A stretch of DNA of 15,484 nucleotides, from positions 1-15,484 of the forward strand of contig JAZQTM010000039.1 in NCBI GenBank assembly GCA_045630765.1, read 5' to 3'. The translations under genes were made by a program, and so were the position numbers. The notes beneath the pieces are model-generated. The model saw only the letters and a program-made list of their open reading frames with translations. It did no database searches and had not been told where the DNA came from. The first letter of the stretch is position 1, and every line of letters begins with the position of its first letter. Shown here piece after piece: positions 6,537 through 13,587 of the stretch. The stretch comes from RGIG3009 sp045630765. Its GTDB lineage: Bacteria > Bacillota > Clostridia > Oscillospirales > Acutalibacteraceae.

Positions 6537-7271
6537 TCACCCCAACGGTTCTTTCGCAATTTTTGCCGACTGACGCGGAAACCGCGGCGGCGTCATTTTC
6601 TCTTTATCAATTATAAACAAGCGGCGCCCGAGCGGCTCCACACCGTCGTGCGGCTGACACGGAAGTATCAGCTCTTTTACCGCCGACACTCGCCCGCCGA
6701 GCACTTGTACGGCACGCGTTGCCGCCTGCATTTCCGCATCGCTGTCGGGACCTTTCATAGCGATAAAACATCCTCCCGTTTTCACAAACGGCAAACAGTA
6801 TTCCGAAAGCATCGGCATCGCCGCTACCGCCCGCGCGATCGCAACGTCGTACTGCTCCCGCAATTTGGGATTTCGTCCGCCTTCTTCAGCACGGGAATGG
6901 ATGAGCTGCGCACGGATTCCGAGTGCGTCACACACTTCTTTTAAGAAAATCAAACGTTTGTTAAGGCTATCCAACAGCGTGAGCTGAATATCCTCCCGCA
7001 TAATAGCGAGCGGAATTCCCGGAAAACCGGCACCCGTCCCGACATCGATCAGCGAAAGGTTGGTCTTTTCCGGCAAGACGCTGAGTGCGGTCATACTGTC
7101 TGTAAAATGTTTGAGCACAATATCGTGTGGCTCGGTGATGGCGGTCAAATTCATTTTTTGATTCCACTCAACCAAAAGCTCTGCATATCGATCGAATTTT
7201 TGGCAAGCTTCGTCGCTGACCGCAATACCATATTCCGCCGCATACGCGCGCAAAAGATCTGTATCAATCAT
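6537..7271 (-). CDS. rsmG: 16S rRNA (guanine(527)-N7)-methyltransferase
   Basis: Cytoplasmic SAM-dependent enzyme (GidB) that makes m7G527 in the 530 loop of 16S rRNA; loss of the enzyme gives low-level streptomycin resistance in several bacteria. The protein is 244 residues, normal for the family. Motifs seen: WNQKMNLTAI (36-45), SAM-binding DVGTGAGFPGIPLAI (76-90), DSLNKR (101-106), HSRAEE (125-130), ARAVAAMP (146-153), and the C-terminal PPRFPRQSAKIAKEPL, in which the PR-x-x-G/R-x-x-K-x-PL pattern is typical. The ATG at 7271 overlaps the mnmG stop as ATGA, the usual coupling in mnmG-rsmG operons. An in-frame ATG at 7289 lies within mnmG and is less likely. The downstream DUF896 gene follows after 4 nt. 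Confidence 0.96.
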   Translation of the reverse strand: MIDTDLLRAYAAEYGIAVSDEACQKFDRYAELLVEWNQKMNLTAITEPHDIVLKHFTDSMTALSVLPEKTNLSLIDVGTGAGFPGIPLAIMREDIQLTLLDSLNKRLIFLKEVCDALGIRAQLIHSRAEEGGRNPKLREQYDVAIARAVAAMPMLSEYCLPFVKTGGCFIAMKGPDSDAEMQAATRAVQVLGGRVSAVKELILPCQPHDGVEPLGRRLFIIDKEKMTPPRFPRQSAKIAKEPLG

Positions 7272-9133
7272 GTGTTTGCCCCCAACCATACGATAAGCAC
7301 CGACACGTCCGCCGGACTGACACCGCTGATACGGGATGCCTGTCCGATACTGCGCGGACGGATCTTACCAAGCTTTTCTTGCGCTTCCTTGCGCAACCCG
7401 ACGATCGCCGTGTAATCAACGTCCTCCGGCAACAAGCGGTTTTCCAACCGCCGCATTTCGTCAATATCCGCCTGCTGACGGCGAATATATCCCTCGTATT
7501 TAATTTCGACCTCCACCTGCTCGCGCACCAACGCGTCCATCGGCGGGCGATCGGTGTCGACAGACGTCAAGTTATCGTAATTGAGTTGAGGACGACGCAG
7601 CAATTCCTCTAACCGCACACCGCTGACGACGGGTGTCGTTCCGTTTTGTTCAAGAAGAGCATTCAGTTCGGGCGATGGTGAGAGAATGGTATCGTGCAAT
7701 CGCGCACGCTCCGCCGCCTTTTGCTGCTGACGGCAACAAAACCGCTCCCATCTGCCGTCATCCACCAACCCGACTTTTCTGCCGAGCGGGGTTAAGCGTT
7801 CATCGGCATTGTCCTGCCGCAAAACCAAGCGGTATTCCGATCGCGAGGTCATCATACGGTACGGGTCCATACAACCCTTGGTCACCAGATCATCAATCAG
7901 CGTGCCGATATAACTCGACGCACGATCCAACAAAAGCGGCTCGCGTCCTTGCAGTTTCAGCGCCGCGTTCACGCCGGCAACCAATCCTTGGGCCGCCGCT
8001 TCCTCGTAGCCGGAGCTGCCGTTAAACTGTCCCGCGCCGTACAGACCGGGAAATTCTTTACATTCCAGCGTAGCGGACAACTGCAACGGATCACAGCAAT
8101 CATACTCGATCGCATACGCCGGTCGCATAACGACAACGTTTTCAAGACCGGGAATCGTGTGCAAAAATTCAAGTTGTACGTCCACGGGCAAGGACGAAGA
8201 AAGTCCTTGAAGATACATTTCATCCGTGTTCAAACCACACGGCTCAATAAACACCTGATGCCGCTCTTTGTCGGCAAACCGCACGACCTTATCCTCAAAA
8301 CTGGGGCAATACCGCGGTCCGACACCGCTGATCTTACCGCCGTACAACGGGGAACGGTGCAGATTTTCCAAAATAACGCGCTTGGTTTCAGCGGTCGTCC
8401 AAGTGATGTGGCACGCCACCTGATTTTCCAGCGTTCCCTCGGTTTCAAACGAGAAGGGCACCACCGGCTCGTCACCGAGCTGCTCTTCCATTTTGGAAAA
8501 ATCAATACTCGACCGTAACACGCGCGCAGGCGTACCGGTCTTAAACCGCCGCAAGGACATTCCCATATCCACAAGCGATTTCGTCAGTTCGGAAGCGGGG
8601 AACAATCCGTCCGGTCCGCCGTCGTACGACACGTCACCGATAAACAACGTGCCGCGCAGATAGGTGCCGGTTGCAAGGATGACCGCTTTGGCGGTATACT
8701 GCTCCTCCAGCCGCGTGGTAAGCAGCCACTCATCCCCCGTTCGCTCCAGCGATACGATCTCCGCCTGTTTAAGAAGAACGTTCGGCGTCTTTTCCAACTT
8801 TTGTTTCATATACGCGCCATACACACGGCGGTCGATCTGTGCGCGCAAAGAATGTACCGCAGGGCCTTTGCCGCGATTAAGCATACGCGATTGCAAGAAG
8901 GTGGCGTCTGCCGCTTTTCCCATTTCACCGCCGAGCGCATCGATCTCACGCACCAAATGCCCTTTGGCGGTGCCACCGATCGACGGATTGCACGGCATAT
9001 TGCCCACCGCGTCAAGATTGATGGTAAAAATCGCGGTACGGCACCCAAGCCTTGCCGCCGCCAAAGCGGCTTCAATTCCCGCGTGCCCCGCACCGATAAC
9101 GGCAATATCCACTTGTCCTGCCGAAAATTTCAT
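7268..9133 (-). CDS. mnmG: tRNA uridine-34 5-carboxymethylaminomethyl modification enzyme, FAD-binding subunit
   Basis: MnmG (GidA) works with the GTPase MnmE to install the carboxymethylaminomethyl or aminomethyl group at C5 of wobble U34 in tRNAs, using FAD, methylene-THF and glycine or ammonium. The protein is 621 residues, normal for the family. Seen: FAD dinucleotide fold VIGAGHAGIEAA (12-23), CNPSIGGTAKGHLVREIDALGGEMG (48-72) with conserved Cys48, second nucleotide motif ILATGTYLRG (152-161), conserved Cys276 in GPRYCPS, GLYGAGQFNGSSGYEEAAAQG (363-383), RSEYRLVLRQDNAD (431-444), and the C-terminal helical domain that binds MnmE. The start at 9133 has AGGAGC 8 nt upstream; a longer frame up to 9313 crosses the promoter and is rejected. 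First gene of the mnmG-rsmG-DUF896 operon. Its partner mnmE is not in the window. Confidence 0.97.
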   Translation of the reverse strand: MKFSAGQVDIAVIGAGHAGIEAALAAARLGCRTAIFTINLDAVGNMPCNPSIGGTAKGHLVREIDALGGEMGKAADATFLQSRMLNRGKGPAVHSLRAQIDRRVYGAYMKQKLEKTPNVLLKQAEIVSLERTGDEWLLTTRLEEQYTAKAVILATGTYLRGTLFIGDVSYDGGPDGLFPASELTKSLVDMGMSLRRFKTGTPARVLRSSIDFSKMEEQLGDEPVVPFSFETEGTLENQVACHITWTTAETKRVILENLHRSPLYGGKISGVGPRYCPSFEDKVVRFADKERHQVFIEPCGLNTDEMYLQGLSSSLPVDVQLEFLHTIPGLENVVVMRPAYAIEYDCCDPLQLSATLECKEFPGLYGAGQFNGSSGYEEAAAQGLVAGVNAALKLQGREPLLLDRASSYIGTLIDDLVTKGCMDPYRMMTSRSEYRLVLRQDNADERLTPLGRKVGLVDDGRWERFCCRQQQKAAERARLHDTILSPSPELNALLEQNGTTPVVSGVRLEELLRRPQLNYDNLTSVDTDRPPMDALVREQVEVEIKYEGYIRRQQADIDEMRRLENRLLPEDVDYTAIVGLRKEAQEKLGKIRPRSIGQASRISGVSPADVSVLIVWLGANT

Positions 9134-9166
9134 AGTTTTTGCTCCTGCTGCCCAAATTCTCCCTCT

Positions 9167-9195
9167 ATTATAGCGCCTTTTCCCCAAACTTTCAA
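9167..9195 (-). promoter_or_regulatory. Sigma-A promoter of the mnmG-rsmG-DUF896 operon
   Basis: Minus strand: TTGAAA (complement of 9190-9195, 5/6... last three bases AAA), 17-nt spacer, perfect TATAAT (complement of 9167-9172), about 34 nt before the ATG. The -35 box lies inside the left arm of a perfect inverted repeat (9190-9198/9206-9214), so a protein bound there would compete with RNA polymerase. Confidence 0.75.
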
Positions 9196-9228
9196 CAACG
9201 TATTTTTGTTGAAAAGTGGAAAGTTTGG
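9184..9228. repeat. Nested inverted repeats over the mnmG -35 region
   Basis: Two inverted repeats share sequence. The inner is TTTCAACAA (9190-9198) / TTGTTGAAA (9206-9214), a perfect 9 bp with a 7-nt spacer. The outer is CCAAACTTTC (9184-9193) / GAAAGTTTGG (9219-9228), a perfect 10 bp. Because the left arms overlap, only one pairing can form fully at a time. The inner dyad covers the mnmG -35 box. No poly-U follows, so it is not a terminator; a protein-binding site is more likely. Confidence 0.6.
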
Positions 9229-9313
9229 TGGAAAACTTTTTTGCCCCTTGCGGATGGTGACGCACTCTGACGCATGCCGTCGAACCGCCCACACTTTCCA
9301 CCAATCCTTCCAC
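9216..9313. repeat. Symmetric array of four TTCCAC words in the mnmG/rsmA divergent region
   Basis: GTGGAA occurs at 9216-9221 and 9228-9233, and its complement TTCCAC at 9296-9301 and 9308-9313. Within each pair the offset is exactly 12 bp, and the pairs face each other. The longer word TTTCCACCAA is shared by 9295-9304 and, inverted, 9225-9234. Near the centre TGACGCA is repeated at 9258-9264 and 9268-9274. The TCCAC core is that of a DnaA box, but the full 9-mers match TTATCCACA at only 6-7 of 9 positions. Confidence 0.55.
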
Positions 9314-9330
9314 AAACCGCCGCTTTTGTA

Positions 9331-9359
9331 TTGAAAACCCGCTTTTTTTGTGATACTAT
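9331..9359 (+). promoter_or_regulatory. Sigma-A promoter of rsmA
   Basis: TTGAAA (9331-9336), 17-nt spacer, TACTAT (9354-9359), about 30 nt before the rsmA ATG at 9389. The AGGAGG ribosome site (9378-9383) follows. Confidence 0.6.
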
Positions 9360-9388
9360 AACGGAAAGACGTCAAAAGGAGGGGTTGT

Positions 9389-10249
9389 ATGCCGGCTTTA
9401 ACAGATTTGAGCACCGTTCGCGATATTTTATCACGGCACGGTTTTTCGTTTTCCAAAGCCTTGGGACAAAATTTTCTCATAAACCCCTCCGTTTGCCCGC
9501 GTATGGCGGAACTGTGTCATCCCGACCTCGACGGAAAGTTTGCCGTTTTGGAGATCGGCCCCGGTATCGGGGTGCTGACAAAAGAACTTGCGCAGGTAGC
9601 CAAGCGCGTCATTAGCATTGAGTTGGATACCCGCTTACTCCCCATTTTGCAAGAAACGCTGGCGGATTATCCGAACGTCACGGTCATCAACGGTGACGCT
9701 ATGAAACTTGATCTTGCCGCTGTTTTGAAAGAGCACGCGGAAGGGTTACCCGTTGTGGTATGCGCCAATCTGCCGTATTATATCACTTCGCCGCTGTTGA
9801 TGCGTCTGCTCGAAAGCCGTCTGCCCATTGATGCCATTACCGTTTTGGTGCAAAAAGAAGCCGCCGTACGGTTGTGCGCCGAGCCCGCCACCCGCGAATG
9901 CGGAGCGGTTACCTTGGCGGTGCGGTACTTTGCCGAACCTGAAATTCTGTTTTCGGTATCCCGTGGCAGTTTCTTGCCCGCACCGAAAGTGGACAGCAGT
10001 GTCATTCGCTTGCGTTTGCACGATCGCCCGCCTTGTGAGATCGCAGACGAAGCGTTGTTCTTCCGTTTGGTGCACGCCGCTTTTCAGCAACGGCGCAAAA
10101 CGTTATCTAACTCGCTCGGTTGTGCGGGATACACCAAAGAACAAATCACAAAAGCACTGCAGGCGACAGGACTTTCCCCCACCGCCCGTGCCGAAGAGTT
10201 AACGCTTACACAATATGCCGAATTGACAAAAGCTTTTGCCGAAATATAA
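9389..10249 (+). CDS. rsmA: 16S rRNA (adenine(1518)-N6/adenine(1519)-N6)-dimethyltransferase
   Basis: RsmA (KsgA) dimethylates A1518 and A1519 in helix 45 of 16S rRNA late in 30S assembly; its loss gives kasugamycin resistance. The protein is 286 residues, the usual length. Seen: KALGQNFLINP (23-33), SAM motif I LEIGPGIGVLT (54-64), acidic motif IELD (77-80), GDAMKLDL (102-109), catalytic motif IV NLPYYITSPLL (127-137), FLPAPKVDSSV (195-205) and AFQQRRKTLSNSL (231-243). The start at 9389 has AAAGGAGG 5-7 nt upstream. It is monocistronic, divergent from mnmG, and closed by a terminator shared with malQ. In B. subtilis the gene lies with rnmV/yabF, not between jag and mnmG, so this location is unusual although still near the origin. 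Confidence 0.96.
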   Translation: MPALTDLSTVRDILSRHGFSFSKALGQNFLINPSVCPRMAELCHPDLDGKFAVLEIGPGIGVLTKELAQVAKRVISIELDTRLLPILQETLADYPNVTVINGDAMKLDLAAVLKEHAEGLPVVVCANLPYYITSPLLMRLLESRLPIDAITVLVQKEAAVRLCAEPATRECGAVTLAVRYFAEPEILFSVSRGSFLPAPKVDSSVIRLRLHDRPPCEIADEALFFRLVHAAFQQRRKTLSNSLGCAGYTKEQITKALQATGLSPTARAEELTLTQYAELTKAFAEI

Positions 10250-10250
10250 A

Positions 10251-10275
10251 AAAGCACCCGCAAGGGTGCTTTTTA
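10251..10275 (+). terminator. Bidirectional terminator between rsmA and malQ
   Basis: Stem AAAGCACCC (10251-10259) / GGGTGCTTT (10264-10272) with a stable GCAA (GNRA) loop and a T-rich tract after it on the plus strand. The rsmA stop codon abuts one side and the malQ stop (10273) the other. On the minus strand the final pairs are U, followed by AUAUUUC. Confidence 0.82.
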
Positions 10276-11769
10276 TTTTGTTTTTTTCTCGGTTTGCGAA
10301 AGTCTGCCGTACAGCGCCGTGTTTTCCCGCACGATACCGGCAAGCCAGTCGTTGATGCAGTCTTCTTCAATGCGCCATTTCCAGTTATCCCCCAACGTGG
10401 CGGGGGTGTTGATGCGCCCTTCGCTGCCAAGACCGATAATATCCTGCATCATCAAAATAGCGGTGTCCGCCACCGACATCAGCGCCGCACGTATCATCGA
10501 CCAGTTAAACCCCTCCTCCTCGTCCACGTGAAGATACCGCCTTGCCAAATTCACGTCGGCGCTGTCGGCGGTTTCCACCCAACCGAGAATGGTATCGTTG
10601 TCGTGCGTGCCGGTATACACAACGCAATTTCTTCCGTAATTGTGCGGCAGATAGTCACTGTCCTCCCGACTGTCAAACGCAAACTGCAAGACTTTCATAC
10701 CGGGAAACGCAGAATCCGCCAACAGTTCCCGAACGGCGGGTGTTAAAAAACCGAGATCCTCCGCAATAATGGGAAGATTCCCGCCTTGCATTACCGTCAA
10801 CGCTTCAAAAAGATCCATACCGGGGCCCTTGATCCAATATCCGTTTTTTGCGGTGCGTTCGCCGTACGGTACGGCAAAATACGATTCGAAGCCACGGAAA
10901 TGGTCGATACGCACCATATCGTACAGTTTCAGCGCATACTGTAACCGACGTTTCCACCAACCGTAGTTATCCTTTTGCATATACGACCAATCGTATAACG
11001 GGTTGCCCCACAGTTGCCCGTCCTCGCAAAACGCATCCGGCGGTACACCCGCCACCAGTTCGGGGCGCAACTGCTTATCCAGTTGGAATTGAACGGGATC
11101 CGACCACACGTCGGCACTGTCGTATGCCACGTAGATTGGAATATCCCCGATAATGCGAATACCCGCCGCATTCGCATATTCTTTAAGCGCCGTCCACTGC
11201 ACGATAAACTCATACTGAACAAACCGATAAAAGGCGAGTTCCTCGGCATACGTACGTCGCGCGACTGACAAAGCGGCTTCCTCGCGCCGACAAAGCGACT
11301 CGTCCCACTGCGACCAGTTTTCATCGCCGTGCGCCTTTTTGAGTGCCATAAACAAGACGTAATCATCAAGCCACCACGCGTTTTCCGCACAAAAGGCGTG
11401 GTACTCTTTATCCGGCACGAATCGTGCAAACGCTTTTTTCAAAAGCGGCAGGCGCGCATCGTACAGCTTGCCGTAGTCAATGCTTGTCGGATCATTGCCG
11501 AAATCACAAGACGAGATCTCCTCTGCGGTCAGCAAACCGTTTTCTTTGAGCATATCAAGATCCACAAAATACGGATTACCGGCAAAAGAGGAAAAGGCTT
11601 GGTAAGGAGAATCGCCGTAACTTGTAGGACCGAGCGGCAACACCTGCCAATAGCTTTGTCCTGCTTTTTCCAAAAAATCCACAAATTGATAGGCTTCCTT
11701 ACCGAGCGTACCGATCCCGTAAGGGGATGGCAACGAAAAGATCGGCATCAGAATACCGCTTGCTCTCAT
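10273..11769 (-). CDS. malQ: 4-alpha-glucanotransferase (amylomaltase, GH77)
   Basis: Cytoplasmic enzyme that transfers alpha-1,4-glucan segments between maltooligosaccharides, releasing glucose and longer chains for phosphorylase. The protein is 498 residues, the size of the compact bacterial form. The N-terminus RASGILMPIFSLPSPYGIG and SYWQVLPLGPT (39-49) are classic GH77. The catalytic residues of the family are present: nucleophile Asp289 in VRIDHFRG, acid/base Glu337 in IIAEDLG and Asp390 in GTHDNDT. The C-terminus has GRINTPATLGDNWKWR, also typical. The first ATG (11769) is chosen because it gives the usual family start. An AGGA lies 13 nt upstream, a long spacing, and the previous gene ends 10 nt before, so it is probably translated by coupling. 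It is the last gene of the sugar ABC operon, which ties that importer to alpha-glucans. Confidence 0.95.
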   Translation of the reverse strand: MRASGILMPIFSLPSPYGIGTLGKEAYQFVDFLEKAGQSYWQVLPLGPTSYGDSPYQAFSSFAGNPYFVDLDMLKENGLLTAEEISSCDFGNDPTSIDYGKLYDARLPLLKKAFARFVPDKEYHAFCAENAWWLDDYVLFMALKKAHGDENWSQWDESLCRREEAALSVARRTYAEELAFYRFVQYEFIVQWTALKEYANAAGIRIIGDIPIYVAYDSADVWSDPVQFQLDKQLRPELVAGVPPDAFCEDGQLWGNPLYDWSYMQKDNYGWWKRRLQYALKLYDMVRIDHFRGFESYFAVPYGERTAKNGYWIKGPGMDLFEALTVMQGGNLPIIAEDLGFLTPAVRELLADSAFPGMKVLQFAFDSREDSDYLPHNYGRNCVVYTGTHDNDTILGWVETADSADVNLARRYLHVDEEEGFNWSMIRAALMSVADTAILMMQDIIGLGSEGRINTPATLGDNWKWRIEEDCINDWLAGIVRENTALYGRLSQTEKKTK

Positions 11770-11779
11770 AAGCCAATCA

Positions 11780-12637
11780 CTATCCTTTAACTGCGCCCGA
11801 CAACACACCTTTGATGATATGCTTCTGGCAAATGATATAAATCACAACAATAGGAATCAGGCACATCATAATCATCGCCATCGTTGCCCCGTAATCGACC
11901 CGACCAAAACTGCCCTGCAAAAATTGAATGTGGATCGGAATGGTCATATACTTGGTGCGATCCAGCACCAAATACGGCAACAGATAATCGTTCCACACCC
12001 ACATCGTTTGGAGGATCGCCACCGAAATGTAAGTGGATTTCATAATCGGTACGTCCACCAAAAAGAAAGTCTGTAAGGCGTTGCAGCCGTCAATGTCTGC
12101 GGCTTGTTCTACCTCAAGCGGAATGCTTTTAATAAAACCTGAAAATAAAAATACCGCCAACCCCGCACCAAAGCCCAGATAAATGACGGGAATGGTCCAC
12201 GGCGTATTCAGTTTCAACGTATCTGCCGTTTTGGAAAGTGTAAACATCACCATCTGAAACGGTACGACCATTGAAAAAATGCAAAGGTAATATATCGCCT
12301 TACAGAAAAGACTGTCGACACGATTGATATACCACGCCGCCATTGACGTACACAGTAAAATCAGCGCCACCGAAAAAACGGTAATCACCACGCTGTAAAA
12401 CGCCGACATATAAAACGGGTAATTGCCGTTGTTAATACCGGTGATATAATTTTGAATCCCCATGAACGTCTCCGCCGTCGGGAGTTGGAATGGTGCCAGC
12501 GCAATAGACGAACTGCTTTTAAACGAGTTTATCAGCACGATCGCGATCGGTAACACCCAAACGACAGCAAGAAGTGCGAAGAGCACGGTGAGCACCGCGT
12601 TGACAGTGCGTGTGCCGCGGCTCAAATTGGATTCCAT
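11780..12637 (-). CDS. Sugar ABC transporter permease, MalG type
   Basis: Inner-membrane subunit of a CUT1-family carbohydrate importer. The protein is 285 residues with about six transmembrane helices (roughly 14-38, 76-98, 108-132, 147-170, 203-220 and 253-271). The cytoplasmic EAA loop that docks the ATPase is seen at 176-195 (VEQAADIDGCNALQTFFLVD), and the end of the protein (HIIKGVLSGAVKG) is the hallmark of MalG-like permeases. Its ATG overlaps the upstream permease stop by one base (TAATG), and malQ starts 10 nt after its stop. The substrate cannot be read from the permease; the malQ linkage suggests maltodextrins. I give no symbol because MalG, GanQ and other CUT1 permeases look alike. 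Confidence 0.93.
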   Translation of the reverse strand: MESNLSRGTRTVNAVLTVLFALLAVVWVLPIAIVLINSFKSSSSIALAPFQLPTAETFMGIQNYITGINNGNYPFYMSAFYSVVITVFSVALILLCTSMAAWYINRVDSLFCKAIYYLCIFSMVVPFQMVMFTLSKTADTLKLNTPWTIPVIYLGFGAGLAVFLFSGFIKSIPLEVEQAADIDGCNALQTFFLVDVPIMKSTYISVAILQTMWVWNDYLLPYLVLDRTKYMTIPIHIQFLQGSFGRVDYGATMAMIMMCLIPIVVIYIICQKHIIKGVLSGAVKG

Positions 12638-13530
12638 TATTCCTGCACCTCCCGACTTCTTGTCAAATACAGCTGCGATAACGCAATTACCACAACTACG
12701 ACAAAGAAAATAACCGCCTTTGCCTGACCGACCCCCATATTGGATACGCTGCTGTAAAACGATTGATAAATGTTCAGCGCTAACATTTCGGTCTGTCGGA
12801 ACGGCGCACCACCCGTCAGCGCCAAGTTCTGATCGAACAGCTTAAACGAATTCGTCAGCGTTAAAAAGGTGCAGATCGTCACCGACGGCATCACACACGG
12901 CAACGTGATGTGGCGCAAGATCTGCCACGCGCCGGCACCGTCAATCTTAGCCGCTTCCAGGTATTCCGTCGGCACGTTCTGTAACCCTGCAATGTAAATG
13001 ATCATCATATAACCGATCTGTTGCCAGCAAAGTAAGATCACCAAACCCCAAAAACCGTACGTAGCATTCAGTGCCAATGTGGAACCCAAAAACCGAATAA
13101 GGATACCGTCTAATATCATTTTCCAAATATAGCCCAGCACGATACCGCCGATCAGATTCGGCATAAAAAACACCGTACGGAAAAGGGTGGAACCTTTGAT
13201 TCCCTTCGTCAACACAAAAGCAATTCCAAACGCAGCAAGATTGATCGCCAAAACCGATACGACGGTAAACGCAACGGTAAACAGAAACGAACGCAAAAAC
13301 GTACTGTCCTGAAACGCTTTTACGTAATTATCAAACCCCACGAAGGTAGTAAATTTCAATGTTTTAAAACGAAAAAACGATAGGTAAATACCTTGTAGAA
13401 ACGGCCACACAAACCCAATGCAAAAAGCCAAAACGGTCGGCAATAAAAACAGCGGCGCAAACAGACGCATAGAGCGCCGCCGACTGCGGTTGATAACAGC
13501 CGACGACAACTGTTTTGTTGTCTTTTTCAT
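12637..13530 (-). CDS. Sugar ABC transporter permease, MalF/UgpA type
   Basis: Partner permease of the same CUT1 importer, 297 residues. A basic N-terminus (MKKTTKQLSSAVINRSRRRS) precedes six hydrophobic segments (roughly 24-46, 82-106, 118-136, 157-180, 213-230 and 270-290). The EAA loop lies at about 192-211 (EAAKIDGAGAWQILRHITLP). It lacks the large periplasmic P2 domain and the two extra N-terminal helices of E. coli MalF, as is usual in Gram-positive sugar permeases. The ATG at 13530 has GGGGGA 6 nt upstream, located right after the intercistronic hairpin, so ribosome entry here is independent of the binding-protein gene. Confidence 0.93.
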   Translation of the reverse strand: MKKTTKQLSSAVINRSRRRSMRLFAPLFLLPTVLAFCIGFVWPFLQGIYLSFFRFKTLKFTTFVGFDNYVKAFQDSTFLRSFLFTVAFTVVSVLAINLAAFGIAFVLTKGIKGSTLFRTVFFMPNLIGGIVLGYIWKMILDGILIRFLGSTLALNATYGFWGLVILLCWQQIGYMMIIYIAGLQNVPTEYLEAAKIDGAGAWQILRHITLPCVMPSVTICTFLTLTNSFKLFDQNLALTGGAPFRQTEMLALNIYQSFYSSVSNMGVGQAKAVIFFVVVVVIALSQLYLTRSREVQE

Positions 13531-13549
13531 ATATAATCCCCCGATACTA

Positions 13550-13576
13550 AAAGGCGGCCGCGGGGCGGCCGCCTTT
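13550..13576 (-). terminator. GC-rich hairpin between the binding-protein and permease genes (attenuator or mRNA stabiliser)
   Basis: Perfect 12-bp stem AAAGGCGGCCGC (13550-13561) / GCGGCCGCCTTT (13565-13576) with a 3-nt loop, located 11 nt after the binding-protein stop. On the minus strand only UUUUAG follows, a short U-tract, so partial termination or a 3'-end stabiliser is more likely than a full stop. It would raise the binding protein relative to the permeases. Each arm contains a GCGGCCGC octamer. Confidence 0.75.
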
Positions 13577-13587
13577 CTCCTTTGGAT

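Noticed and set aside
9134..9313. N-terminal extension of mnmG by 60 codons
   Set aside because: The extension runs through the mnmG promoter and its inverted repeats, has no family counterpart, and the ATG at 9133 has a good ribosome site.
9181..9320. Replication origin (oriC) in the mnmG/rsmA gap
   Set aside because: The TTCCAC words match DnaA boxes at only 6-7 of 9 bases, there is no AT-rich unwinding element, and dnaA/dnaN are not adjacent. Reported as a repeat array instead.
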